From Bacillota bacterium (lineage in GTDB: Bacteria; Bacillota; Clostridia; Christensenellales; Christensenellaceae): 64,000 nt of DNA. Where the stretch lies: contig JAEWMJ010000004.1 of NCBI GenBank assembly GCA_023393165.1, forward strand, positions 124,001 to 188,000, given 5' to 3'. The position numbers and the translations under genes were made by a program. Below, in pieces: positions 17,389-25,011 of this stretch (positions are counted from its first letter, which is position 1; the number at the start of each line of letters is the position of its first letter). The notes beneath the pieces are model-generated. The model was not told the DNA's origin and did not search any database. It worked only from the letters and a program-made list of their open reading frames with translations.

Positions 17389-18409
17389 AGCAAGCCCTCC
17401 AGTTTCTTTTCGCTACAGCCACGGTTACGGGCCCCGCCACCGTCTTTTTTACCGTCAGATCACTTGGACCCGCCAGAGCGCATGCCGCCCTTTCACAGAC
17501 GCAGCCTACACCCGCAACGCTTTTAACAAAATTCGATTCGCTAAACCGCCCCTCCACGCCGGCAAGTTCCCCGGCGGAAAAGGTTCTCAATTCGATTCCG
17601 TATTTCAGGCAAAAATCAAGCAAACCTTTCTCCTCTTTCTTTAAGTCAATGGAAGCTGCTCCGGCCAATGCCTGCATCGGATATCCTCCGTTTTGCAGCG
17701 CCTGCTTCACCGCATCCTCAATTTGACCGCAGTCCGCGCCCTTTCTGCATCCGACCCCCAAGTACAATATTTGGGGCACCAGATGAAGCGTTTTTTGAAA
17801 CGGCTTTTTTTTAAGATCAAACGATACGGATATGCCGCACTTTAATCCGGCAGATTCCCGGACTCCGGCCGGAAATCGTCCTTCCACTTCAAAATCGCTG
17901 TGCCATCCCACTTCTTCGCCGTTCAGCAACGCCGCAGATACGGTTTTAACTTCTTTGGGGTTGGCAATGTAAAGGCTATTTTGCATTGCCCAACTGTCCA
18001 CCGCAAAAATCCCCCTGCAGTCGGTTGCCGTAGAAATGACGGGCTGCGCGCCGGTTGCCTTTGCCGCCCTTTGAGCAAGCCTGTTTGCTCCTCCAATATG
18101 GCCAGATAAAAGCGATATCGCAAACCGCGCGTCTTCGTCAATCACCACAACAGCGGGATCGTATATTTTACCCTTCAGGCAGGGCGCAACGGCCCGCACC
18201 GCGATACCGCACGCGGAAATAAAAATGATTCCGTCGAAGGTTTCAAATGCCTTTCGCGTCCATTCTCCAAGAGATTGACCCAGCGGATGCAGCCTCTGCG
18301 CATAGCAGTCCGGCGCAAACCCCGTACATTCATCCGGCTTAAGCCGTTCACATAATTCTGCGCATAATTCCGCGCCCTTTTGAGTAAACGCCACCGCCGC
18401 CAGCTTCAT
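17378..18409 (-). CDS. cbiG: Cobalt-precorrin-5A hydrolase (CbiG)
   Basis: 343 residues from the ATG at 18409 (MKLAAVAFTQKGAEL), which gives a 4-base ATGA overlap with cbiF. It opens the delta-lactone of cobalt-precorrin-5A and releases acetaldehyde. The N-terminal domain has FDGIIFISACGIAVRAVAP, VVIDEDARFAISLLSGHIGGAN and PVISTATD. The C-terminal domain has LYLGVGCRKGADCGQIEDAV, then ELAGVEGRFSESNFVKSVAGVG-type sequence. This gene is specific to the anaerobic pathway. Confidence 0.95.
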   Translation of the reverse strand: MKLAAVAFTQKGAELCAELCERLKPDECTGFAPDCYAQRLHPLGQSLGEWTRKAFETFDGIIFISACGIAVRAVAPCLKGKIYDPAVVVIDEDARFAISLLSGHIGGANRLAQRAAKATGAQPVISTATDCRGIFAVDSWAMQNSLYIANPKEVKTVSAALLNGEEVGWHSDFEVEGRFPAGVRESAGLKCGISVSFDLKKKPFQKTLHLVPQILYLGVGCRKGADCGQIEDAVKQALQNGGYPMQALAGAASIDLKKEEKGLLDFCLKYGIELRTFSAGELAGVEGRFSESNFVKSVAGVGCVCERAACALAGPSDLTVKKTVAGPVTVAVAKRNWRACFEY

Positions 18410-19161
18410 TTCCGCGCCTCTCTGCATCCGTGTGAAAATGCCGCGTCGTATAACAGGGAAAGATCGTATTCATCTCCAAGAAAACCGCCCACGACGATCA
18501 GCGCCGTTTTTGTAATCCTGTTTTCCTCCGCCGCACGCTGCAGCGTGGATACGCTGCAGCGAATTACTTTCTCCTCCGGCCATGTAGCCTTATAGACAAT
18601 CGCAGCCGGCGTATCCGGAGGATAACCGCCTTCCATCAGATTCGCCTGCAGCGCATCCAGCATCCCTGCGCTTAAAAAAATAACCATGGTAGACCCGTGC
18701 GCGGCAAGAGAAGGAATGGATTCTTTAGCGGGAACCGGCGTACGGCCCGCCATGCGTGTGATGATCACTGTTTGCGAAATACCGGGCAATGTATACTCGG
18801 CTTTCAGCGCGGCTGCCGCTCCGCAGAACGAGCTGACTCCGGGAACAACTTCAAAAGGGATTCCCTCATCCGCAAGCGCATCCATCTGCTCGCGTATGGC
18901 TCCAAAAAGGCTTGGATCGCCCGTATGCAGCCGCACGGTCATAATTCCCGCACGGTCGGCCTGTATCATAACATCCAGAACCTCTTTGAGCGTCATGGAG
19001 GCGCTGTTGTAGATCCGGCATTCTTTTTTTGCAAATTCAAGCAGATCCTTATTTACCAGCGAACCCGCATAAACAATAACGTCGGCTTCCTTCAGCAGAT
19101 TCATTCCGCGCAGCGTTATCAGATCCGCCGCACCCGGCCCTGCTCCCACAAAATATATCAT
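18406..19161 (-). CDS. cbiF: Cobalt-precorrin-4 C11-methyltransferase (CbiF/CobM)
   Basis: 251 residues. The tetrapyrrole methyltransferase fold is shown by IYFVGAGPGAADLITLRG, DVIVYAGSLVN, VRLHTGDPSLFGAIREQMD and EVVPGVSSFCGAAAALKAEYTLP-type sequence. ISQTVIITRMAGRTPVP is characteristic of C11 enzymes. It starts 5 bases after cbiL and overlaps cbiG by 4 bases. Confidence 0.95.
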   Translation of the reverse strand: MIYFVGAGPGAADLITLRGMNLLKEADVIVYAGSLVNKDLLEFAKKECRIYNSASMTLKEVLDVMIQADRAGIMTVRLHTGDPSLFGAIREQMDALADEGIPFEVVPGVSSFCGAAAALKAEYTLPGISQTVIITRMAGRTPVPAKESIPSLAAHGSTMVIFLSAGMLDALQANLMEGGYPPDTPAAIVYKATWPEEKVIRCSVSTLQRAAEENRITKTALIVVGGFLGDEYDLSLLYDAAFSHGCREARK

Positions 19162-19166
19162 CTTTT

Positions 19167-19859
19167 TTACGCATCCTTTACTATAATGATCGAAAAATAG
19201 CTTGCATCTTCCCCTGCGGCGGATAAATCCTCAAACACCCGTTCGCCGGACATGCCGCACCGCTGCACCATTTTAGCGCATCCGCCCAGATTTTTTTCAG
19301 CAATGTCTTTTTTTATTTTGGTAAATGCCCGTCCCGTTTTCATCAGAACCTTGGTTCCCGGCAGTTTAAGGCCTTCTCGCACGCCGCTGTAAGAGCCCGG
19401 TATTATATGCAGCGGCTCTGCGCCTTCCGCCAGGGATATGCCCAGCCTTGCCGCAGCCGCGCAGAATGAAGGGACGGCAGGAACGATTTCCGCCTGCCCG
19501 CCCATTTGCACCACTTTTTTATGCACATAAATATAGGTCGAGTACACGGTGGGGTCGCCAAGCGTTAAAAAAGCAACGCTGTTCCCCTTTATAAGGCTTT
19601 GCATAATCTGCTCTGCCGCCGATGTATGGCAGGCGTTCAATAATTCGCCGTCCCGCGTCATGGGCATTGAAATCTCCAGGATCTTTTTATTGCACAGCCC
19701 GGGAATGGCGCTTTGGGCAATGGCGAGCGCGGTCATTTCGTTTTCACCGGTATTAGGGACCGCGGCCACTTCGCATTCTTTTATGATTCGTACAGCCTTT
19801 AATGTCATCAGCTCCGGGTCTCCCGGTCCAACGCCTACGCCGTATAGTTTTCCCGTCAT
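19167..19859 (-). CDS. cbiL: Cobalt-precorrin-2 C20-methyltransferase (CbiL)
   Basis: 230 residues. The N-terminus LYGVGVGPGDPELMTLKAV and the loop AFLTLGDPTVYSTYIYVHK are typical of the C20 enzyme, with IVPAVPSFCAAAARLGISLA next. It methylates C20 of cobalt-factor II/precorrin-2, the first step after cobalt insertion. ATGA overlap with cbiD; 5-base gap to cbiF. Confidence 0.95.
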   Translation of the reverse strand: MTGKLYGVGVGPGDPELMTLKAVRIIKECEVAAVPNTGENEMTALAIAQSAIPGLCNKKILEISMPMTRDGELLNACHTSAAEQIMQSLIKGNSVAFLTLGDPTVYSTYIYVHKKVVQMGGQAEIVPAVPSFCAAAARLGISLAEGAEPLHIIPGSYSGVREGLKLPGTKVLMKTGRAFTKIKKDIAEKNLGGCAKMVQRCGMSGERVFEDLSAAGEDASYFSIIIVKDA

Positions 19860-21001
19860 GTTTTTCCTCCCGCCGTTTTTATATGTTCGATCAGTTCAGG
19901 AACCCGGCTTGTCTGGCCCAGCACGCCGTATACGTTTGAAAATAACAATGCACCTGAAAGAACCAGGCCGTTCAGCCGTGCAGACAAATGATATTCTATC
20001 CTTTCAGTAATTCTGCGCATGGTTTTTACCAGTAATCCGGATTTCTCAAGAATATCCAAAGCATGATCCGCAGTGATGCATCCAAGCAGTTCTTCAACAA
20101 TGGCTTTGCCGGCGCCGGAGGCCGCCGCATACGAGGCAAATATCTCCATCCTGCAATCCGCGTATTTGGAATGCGTGTTCATGATCCCGCCCGCAAGTTT
20201 TACAAGTTTTCCAGCATGCCCTATCAGCAGGACTCCATCCAGTTTCAGATCCGCCGCATGATCCAGTCCTTCACCAATAAAGTTGCTGCACCTGAGGACG
20301 GCGTTTTCTGGTATATCCGATTGTTTTTTAATAAAATCACCACCATAATTTCCGGGTGTGAAAACAATGGTTTTAATACCGTTCGCATGCATCATGTTCA
20401 TTTCCAGGCAAATTGAGTCCACCATCGCCGATTCGCTCATAGGCTCCACTATGCCGCTTGTTCCCAGTATGGACAGGCCCCCTTCGATCCCCAGCCTGGG
20501 ATTAAAGGTACGTTTGGCGATGGACTCGCCGTCGGGAATAAAAACTTCAACATCAAGGCCATTACCGTATCCCAATTTATTGCAAACGTCTTTTACCTCC
20601 CGTTCAATCATTGCCCTTGGCACAGGATTGATGGCGGCGCTGCCCACCGGACAGGAAAGCCCCTTTTTTGTCACCCGGCCCACGCCAATGCCCCCGTCAA
20701 TTTGTATACGCTGTTCTTTCGTCCTTTTTACCTTTGCGAATATTTTCATTCCATGGGTAACGTCGGGATCGTCCCCGGCGTCTTTGCGTACCGAGCAGGA
20801 AACAAATTCAGGGTCTTTTACCGCATCCTCCACACAAAAGCCTGCCAAAATCCCCTTGGGTGTGGTTACAGTTACATAAGAGGCGTGTCCGCAGCCAAGC
20901 AGCATCATCGCCGCAGCCTTTGCGGCCGCAGCCGCGCAGGTTCCGGTGGTATATCCGCAGCGAAGTTTCTTTTGGTCTTTTATAACATAAGGTTTTTCCA
21001 T
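19856..21001 (-). CDS. cbiD: Cobalt-precorrin-5B C1-methyltransferase (CbiD), first gene of the operon
   Basis: 381 residues from the ATG at 21001 (MEKPYVIKDQKKLRCGY), with AGAGG about 10 bases upstream. An in-frame ATG at 21025 has no ribosome binding site and lies in the terminator hairpin tail. The signature RCGYTTGTCAAAAAKAA and the blocks GGIGVGRVTKKGL, GTSGIVEPMSESA and LIGHAGKLVKLAGG are those of CbiD, which methylates C1 with SAM. It is unrelated in sequence to the other corrin methyltransferases. Expression is under the riboswitch and terminator at 21018-21226. Confidence 0.95.
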   Translation of the reverse strand: MEKPYVIKDQKKLRCGYTTGTCAAAAAKAAAMMLLGCGHASYVTVTTPKGILAGFCVEDAVKDPEFVSCSVRKDAGDDPDVTHGMKIFAKVKRTKEQRIQIDGGIGVGRVTKKGLSCPVGSAAINPVPRAMIEREVKDVCNKLGYGNGLDVEVFIPDGESIAKRTFNPRLGIEGGLSILGTSGIVEPMSESAMVDSICLEMNMMHANGIKTIVFTPGNYGGDFIKKQSDIPENAVLRCSNFIGEGLDHAADLKLDGVLLIGHAGKLVKLAGGIMNTHSKYADCRMEIFASYAAASGAGKAIVEELLGCITADHALDILEKSGLLVKTMRRITERIEYHLSARLNGLVLSGALLFSNVYGVLGQTSRVPELIEHIKTAGGKT

Positions 21002-21017
21002 GCCATATTTTCCTCTA

Positions 21018-21052
21018 TAAAACAAATAAGGCGCCTCACTATGAAGCGCCTT
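21018..21052 (-). terminator. Riboswitch-controlled intrinsic terminator before cbiD
   Basis: On the minus strand GGCGCTTCA and TGAGGCGCC form a 9-bp stem (one G-U pair) with loop TAG, followed by TTATTTGTTTT. It sits between the B12 aptamer and the cbiD start, as expected of an expression platform that stops transcription when B12 is bound. Confidence 0.75.
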
Positions 21053-21079
21053 TATTCAGCAAAAATACCTGCCAAAAAC

Positions 21080-21226
21080 CTGAACACCTCAGAATCCCGT
21101 GGGGTTGTACATTCAGCAATACCGGCAAGTAATCTGACTTATGCATACTAAATATGCAATCACAGTAGCGGACCTGTGCGGGATTCTCACCCGCTTCCCT
21201 TTTTAAGCAAAGCACCCGTATTGAAA
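21080..21226 (-). promoter_or_regulatory. Cobalamin (B12) riboswitch of the cbiD operon
   Basis: Read on the minus strand, the 5' AATACGGGTGCTTTG and the 3' GCCGGTATT close the aptamer (21118-21226). Between them are GGGAAGCGGGTGAGAATCCC, the core CCGCTACTGTGA and AGTCAGATTACTTGCC, which match the cobalamin riboswitch consensus. Just downstream a hairpin loop with GGGATTC (about 21096) is complementary to GAATCCC in L5, the expected L5-L13 kissing contact. Repression by adenosylcobalamin or a related corrinoid is inferred from the family. It closely resembles the riboswitch at 24468-24608. Confidence 0.93.
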
Positions 21227-21273
21227 CTTATTAAATTATAAAATTATTTGCCCTCAAGCAATAATTTATATTC

Positions 21274-21302
21274 ATTATATATGATAACTTGCCGAAACAC
21301 AA
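21274..21302 (-). promoter_or_regulatory. Sigma-A promoter of the cobalamin operon
   Basis: TTGTGT (21297-21302) and TATAAT (21274-21279) on the minus strand are separated by 17 bases. It lies downstream of cbiO and upstream of the aptamer, so the large operon has its own start besides any readthrough from cbiMNQO. Confidence 0.6.
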
Positions 21303-21357
21303 AATGATTCTCTATCTTTTTTTTGTAAAATTTTGTTCTCCCAATTTATTCAGCGGG

Positions 21358-22209
21358 TCATCCATCCTCTTTTGGCAGAAATAATTGCAGTATCGTTTTG
21401 CGGGCGGTAGAAATCGTTCCTGCCGATTCATCCAGGTCAAGACCGTCCTTATGATTCATAACCTGCATGAGATGCGCAATCCGCGGAAGCCTGAGCGAGT
21501 GTTTTCTGAGCACTTCGGCGTCTGAAAAAAGCTCCTTTATGTAACCCGAAGCCGCTATCTTTCCATGGTCCATTACATAGGCGTAATCGCAATACAGTGG
21601 AACAATATCCATATCGTGCGTGGCAATTACAATGGAAACTTTGTTTTTATCTTTAATATCCGCCAAAAGCTTCAGTATATCGCTTACGCCCGCGGGATCA
21701 AGCCCGGCAGTTGGCTCATCAAGTATGATCACGTCCGGGCGCATAACCAGGATACCCGCAATGGCAACCCGCTTTTTTTGGCCAAAGCTCAGCGCGTGCG
21801 TGGGTTTGTCTGCCAGTTCTTCGATCCCGGCCTGCAATATAGCTTCATCCACCCTCCGCCGGGCTTCACTTTCATCCAGTCCAAGATTGAAGGCTCCAAA
21901 AGAGATGTCTTTTTTTACGCTGGCAGAAAAAAGCTGGTCGTTCGGATCCTGAAAAACAATACCCACCCGCCTTCTCATTTCGGATACGGATTTTTTATCA
22001 TAATCCACTTTTTTTCCGTCAAAAAAAACATCACCGCTTTTCGGTACCAGTACGCCGTTCAGATTTAAAAACAAGGTTGACTTACCGGCTCCGTTTCCTC
22101 CCAGTATGCCTGTAAATTTTCCTTTCTGAATCCCGATGCTCACATGGTCAAGCGCAGGTTCTTCGTCCTGATACGAATAACAGAGTTCTTGTGTTTCAAT
22201 AATATTCAT
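21358..22209 (-). CDS. cbiO: Cobalt ECF transporter ATPase (CbiO)
   Basis: 283 residues from the ATG at 22209 (MNIIETQELCYSYQD), which forms an ATGA overlap with cbiQ. Walker A GGNGAGKST, Q-loop VFQDPNDQLFS, the signature LSFGQKKRVAIAG, Walker B VIILDEPTAGLDP and the switch histidine in IATHDMD are all intact. It powers cobalt import with CbiQ, CbiM and CbiN at the cytoplasmic membrane. The operon head carries two B12 riboswitches, tying cobalt uptake to B12 status. Confidence 0.95.
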   Translation of the reverse strand: MNIIETQELCYSYQDEEPALDHVSIGIQKGKFTGILGGNGAGKSTLFLNLNGVLVPKSGDVFFDGKKVDYDKKSVSEMRRRVGIVFQDPNDQLFSASVKKDISFGAFNLGLDESEARRRVDEAILQAGIEELADKPTHALSFGQKKRVAIAGILVMRPDVIILDEPTAGLDPAGVSDILKLLADIKDKNKVSIVIATHDMDIVPLYCDYAYVMDHGKIAASGYIKELFSDAEVLRKHSLRLPRIAHLMQVMNHKDGLDLDESAGTISTARKTILQLFLPKEDG

Positions 22210-22997
22210 ATACCTGCTCCAAAACAATTATTATTCAGCCAGCCGGCAGCCGCTAATAAACCTGCCAGCGCCAGGGCTCCCCAATACAGTTTAGGGCAGG
22301 GGCGATGTTCGTCAGCCAGTACCGTAAGCTGTCCTTCAAATCCCCGGGATTCCATTGCCGCAAAAGTCCGGTCACACCTCTGGTACGCCCGAAAAAAGAG
22401 CATGCTGATCAATGTTCCTGTGGATGAAAAAGCCGATTTCAAATTTATGTATCCAAGCCTGGATTCCTGCGCGGTACGGATGCGTTCCGCTTCGTCCCAT
22501 AAAACAAATATATAACGGTAAATAAGTTCCATCAGGCTGACGACAATGTCTAGCTTTTTTATTTTGCCAAGTTCTGAAAAGAGGCTGGTCATAGGGGTAT
22601 TGAACGATAAAAAATACATGCAGGCAACACATGCCAGTGCTTTTAAAATCAGGCCGATTCCCTTCAAAAGAGAATCGGCGCTGATTCCATAACTGTAACC
22701 TCCCACATCAACGCCGAGCAGCAGCGGCGTTGATGCAGTAAACCGGTTCACCATAATGGTGATGGTACCGATCAACAAAAATCCAAACGGGATCAAAAGA
22801 AACCGGATGTACTTTTTCGCAGGCAACCCCGCGCACCACACGGTCGCACATCCCATCACAGCCAGCGTCACGAGGCTCGCCAATATTGAATCCACAGCAA
22901 GGCAAATCACCAGAGGCGTTAATGAAAAAACGATTTTAGCTTTAGGATCCGATTTGGCTATTCGGGAATTGTAGGCATATCCGTCAATAAACGTCAC
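22206..22997 (-). CDS. cbiQ: Cobalt ECF transporter transmembrane T component (CbiQ)
   Basis: 263 residues with about five to six hydrophobic segments (around residues 25-75, 105-130 and near the C-terminus). The cytoplasmic coupling motifs of T components are seen as AQESRLG and later FAAMESRGFEG, which contact the ATPase. ATGA overlaps of 4 bases join it to cbiN and cbiO. Assignment to cobalt rather than another ECF substrate rests on the neighbours CbiM and CbiN and on the riboswitches. Confidence 0.93.
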   Translation of the reverse strand: MTFIDGYAYNSRIAKSDPKAKIVFSLTPLVICLAVDSILASLVTLAVMGCATVWCAGLPAKKYIRFLLIPFGFLLIGTITIMVNRFTASTPLLLGVDVGGYSYGISADSLLKGIGLILKALACVACMYFLSFNTPMTSLFSELGKIKKLDIVVSLMELIYRYIFVLWDEAERIRTAQESRLGYINLKSAFSSTGTLISMLFFRAYQRCDRTFAAMESRGFEGQLTVLADEHRPCPKLYWGALALAGLLAAAGWLNNNCFGAGI

Positions 22998-23287
22998 TTG
23001 CCTGCTCCCGGTTTATCCTTTTTGGCTGTGATCCGGCCCAAAATAAAGCACACAACGCCGGCTCCGATGGCAGCCTGCAATGCAAACAGCAGCGATTCGA
23101 TTTCTCCGCTGGCGGGTTCCAGAAGTGAGGACGCCCAGGGTGTATAATCCGGATTGATCTGTCCGATAGCTTCTTCCGCCAGCCCGTCGGCGCCCGCAAA
23201 TTCCGCATTCTGCAATACAAGAAGCGGAATCACGACAATAACAACAATAATGGCCAACAGGATAATATTTTTAACCCATAATTTCAT
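22994..23287 (-). CDS. cbiN: Cobalt transport protein CbiN
   Basis: 97 residues with two membrane segments (about residues 7-25 and 68-88) and an extracytoplasmic stretch with DYTPWASSLLEPASGEIESLLFALQ-type sequence, typical of CbiN. It helps CbiM load cobalt. Length is normal. It lies 14 bases after cbiM, with an AGGAGG-like site before its ATG, and overlaps cbiQ by 4 bases. Confidence 0.93.
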   Translation of the reverse strand: MKLWVKNIILLAIIVVIVVIPLLVLQNAEFAGADGLAEEAIGQINPDYTPWASSLLEPASGEIESLLFALQAAIGAGVVCFILGRITAKKDKPGAGK

Positions 23288-23301
23288 TGCAAATCCTCCT
23301 T

Positions 23302-24051
23302 CTATATTACGGCGAGTTGTTTTAAATCGTTTTCACTGTACTTTTTGAGTACATTGAACACAATAACAGTCAAAAGTCCTTCACATACGGCCAGCGGTAT
23401 TTGCGTTACGGCAAATATACCCATAAACTTGATCATGGAAGCCATAAAACCGCCCGTTGCGTCCGGAAAGGCCAGTGCAAGCTGGATGGAGGTGACGGCA
23501 TATGTAACAAGGTCCCCGATGCAGGCCGCCAAAAAGACGGCGATGCCCGATCCTCCACCCAGTTTTTTTGTTAATTTATAAATGCCGTAGGATACAAAAG
23601 GCCCTGCTATAGCCATGGAAAATGTGTTGGCTCCCAGCGTGGTGAGCCCCCCGTGTGCCAGAAGAAGCGCCTGAAACAATAAAATAATAACGCCTATCAG
23701 GGACATGGCCGCAGGTCCGAACAGAATGGCGCCCAAGCCGACACCGGTAGGATGCGAGCAGCTGCCCGTTACCGAAGGAATTTTGAGTGCAGATAGAACA
23801 AAGGCAAACGCGCCGCAAAGCGCAAGCAGCACCAGATTCTTGGAATTCACCCTTACCTTTTTGCGGATGGAAAGAAAACCCGCAATCACAAACGGTACGC
23901 AGGCCACTCCCCAGGCAATCGTCCATTGTGGAGGGAGATACCCTTCCATAATGTGCATGGCGTTTGCATTGTGTGTTGGTATCAACATGACTGCGGTCAA
24001 TGCAATTGCAACGGACATTACAATTTTTTCAATCTTCGTTGTTTTCTCCAT
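23302..24051 (-). CDS. cbiM: Cobalt ECF transporter substrate-binding protein CbiM
   Basis: 249 residues. A leader of about 31 residues (hydrophobic, ending HNANA) precedes MHIMEGYLPPQW. In CbiM proteins the new N-terminal Met-His binds the metal after leader cleavage. The further histidine in TGSCSHPTGVGLGAILFGP is conserved, and six to seven membrane segments follow. GGAGAAG precedes the ATG at 24051. It is the first recognised gene of cbiMNQO and lies downstream of two tandem B12 riboswitches and a possible short leader ORF. Confidence 0.95.
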   Translation of the reverse strand: MEKTTKIEKIVMSVAIALTAVMLIPTHNANAMHIMEGYLPPQWTIAWGVACVPFVIAGFLSIRKKVRVNSKNLVLLALCGAFAFVLSALKIPSVTGSCSHPTGVGLGAILFGPAAMSLIGVIILLFQALLLAHGGLTTLGANTFSMAIAGPFVSYGIYKLTKKLGGGSGIAVFLAACIGDLVTYAVTSIQLALAFPDATGGFMASMIKFMGIFAVTQIPLAVCEGLLTVIVFNVLKKYSENDLKQLAVI

Positions 24052-24066
24052 TTTTCTTCTCCTTAT

Positions 24067-24141
24067 TCATATTTGCTGCAGGAATGAAGAACACGGAAAG
24101 AATGAATTGCAATAACGCAAAAGCATACCTACAATGTACAT
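24067..24141 (-). CDS. Possible 24-codon leader ORF upstream of cbiM
   Basis: An ATG at 24141 has GGAGGA about 7 bases upstream, one of the best Shine-Dalgarno sites in this region. It opens a 24-residue frame (MYIVGMLLRYCNSFF, ending FLQQI) that stops 15 bases before the cbiM ATG. The peptide is hydrophobic and Cys-containing. It lies between the second riboswitch and cbiM, so the riboswitch could act on this start and pass control to cbiM by coupling. It could equally be a chance frame; no homologue is recognised. Confidence 0.35.
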   Translation of the reverse strand: MYIVGMLLRYCNSFFPCSSFLQQI

Positions 24142-24200
24142 AACTATATCCTCCATCCTGGCAGAGCCATAGCTAGCCGCCTGCTTAGCGCAAGCGGTAA

Positions 24201-24367
24201 AAACAGGCAGTTCTTCTGGCTTGGCATCATCATCCGCTCTACCTTCCCGGTTAACCCAGTGGTATATCAGAGAGGATTCCACCTTACAGCGGCGGGACCG
24301 CGCGGGATTTTCACCCGGCTTCTCTTTTCACCAAACGGTTCGATCAGATCCGTCCGGCACCTGTTTT
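24201..24367 (-). promoter_or_regulatory. Cobalamin riboswitch proximal to cbiM (second of two)
   Basis: On the minus strand AAACAGG at the 5' end pairs with CCTGTTT at the 3' end (P1). The core includes GCCGGGTGAAAATCCCGC, GGTCCCGCCGCTGTAA, CCACTGGGTTAACCGGGAAGG and GATGCCAAGCCAGAAGAACTGCC, all close to the cobalamin riboswitch consensus. It has a longer P-variable arm than the other two in this window and is clearly not a recent copy of them. No U-tract terminator follows before GGAGGA at about 24151, so translational control is inferred. Confidence 0.92.
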
Positions 24368-24404
24368 AAAAACCATATGTATTTTTTTATTTTATAACCG
24401 GCGT

Positions 24405-24440
24405 CAAATAAAAATAAGACGTCCCGGCAAGAGGCGTCTT
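24405..24440 (-). terminator. Intrinsic terminator of the distal cbiM riboswitch
   Basis: AAGACG and CGTCTT arms enclose a 13-base loop, followed on the minus strand by ATTTTTATTT. It lies directly between the two tandem B12 aptamers, so it would stop transcripts before the second aptamer. Confidence 0.75.
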
Positions 24441-24467
24441 AATAATACGTATATTATAATTAACCTG

Positions 24468-24608
24468 AACACCTCGAATCCCGTGGGGTTTCATATCCAG
24501 CAATAACGGCAAGTAATCTGGCTTATGCATACAGTTGTATGCAATTACAGTAGCGGCCCTGCGCGGGATTCTCACCCGCTTCCCTTTTTAAGCAAAGCAC
24601 CGTTATTT
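24468..24608 (-). promoter_or_regulatory. Cobalamin riboswitch distal to cbiM (first of two)
   Basis: The aptamer runs from AATAACGGTGCTTTG to GCCGTTATT (24502-24608, minus strand). It contains GGGAAGCGGGTGAGAATCCC, CCGCTACTGTAA and AGCCAGATTACTTGCC. The kissing hairpin with GGGATTC follows at about 24480. It is nearly the same sequence as the riboswitch at 21080-21226 and, like it, ends in a terminator. Together with the aptamer at 24201-24367 it makes a tandem arrangement. Confidence 0.92.
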
Positions 24609-24658
24609 ATTCATATTCTTTTCGAATTAATATAATCAGTCTTACTTAATCCACCTAT

Positions 24659-24687
24659 ATTATATACTATCCATATAAAGAAGGCAA
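24659..24687 (-). promoter_or_regulatory. Sigma-A promoter of cbiMNQO
   Basis: TTGCCT (24682-24687) and TATAAT (24659-24664) on the minus strand, spacing 17 bases, about 50 bases upstream of the first B12 aptamer. Transcripts from it would cross both riboswitches before cbiM. Confidence 0.65.
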
Positions 24688-24740
24688 AGATTATTTAATC
24701 ATTTCTATAAAACCGATATTGCAGCATTAATTTATAAGTC

Positions 24741-24772
24741 AAATTATAAAAAAAGCGCATTACACTGCGCTT
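24741..24772 (-). terminator. Terminator of tRNA-Leu
   Basis: AAGCGCA and TGCGCTT arms with a 6-base loop, followed on the minus strand by a run of seven T. It starts 3 bases after the encoded CCA end of the tRNA. Confidence 0.8.
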
Positions 24773-24774
24773 CT

Positions 24775-24863
24775 TGGTGCCGAAGACCGGGGTCGAACCG
24801 GTACGGGGTTTAAATCCCGCAGGATTTTAAGTCCTGTGCGTCTGCCTGTTCCGCCACTTCGGC
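24775..24863 (-). tRNA. tRNA-Leu (anticodon UAA)
   Basis: On the minus strand the acceptor arms GCCGAAG (from 24863) and CTTCGGC close the cloverleaf, with discriminator A and an encoded CCA (24775-24777). The anticodon stem CAGGA/TCCTG holds the loop CTTAAAA, giving UAA. A long variable arm (GCGGGATTTAAACCCCGT) and the T-loop GGTTCGACCCC fit class-II tRNA-Leu. It stands alone, with its own terminator. Confidence 0.96.
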
Positions 24864-24951
24864 TCTTAAATTTGACTATATTATTATATTTCACGGTACA
24901 GAAAAGGTCAAGAATTTAATGTAACTTAATTCTGAAAATTTGCAAGTTTTT

Positions 24952-24980
24952 AAAAAAGGCGGAAAATTCCACCTTTTTTA
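24952..24980 (-). terminator. Terminator of the ispH-rpsA operon
   Basis: An AAAAAAGG(T)GGAA arm and a TTCC(G)CCTTTTTT arm form a stem with a T-rich 3' side on the minus strand, about 32 bases after the ispH-rpsA stop codon. Confidence 0.75.
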
Positions 24981-25011
24981 AAATTCATATTTTATTGTAA
25001 ATATATTTCTT

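Noticed and set aside
24067..24282. A longer 71-codon frame through the proximal cbiM riboswitch
   Set aside because: Its first part runs through the aptamer core, which is conserved as RNA. Only the last 24 codons have a ribosome binding site, so only these are listed as possible.
24387..24575. A 62-codon frame opposite the tandem riboswitch region
   Set aside because: It lies inside the B12 aptamer and terminator, and has no ribosome binding site.
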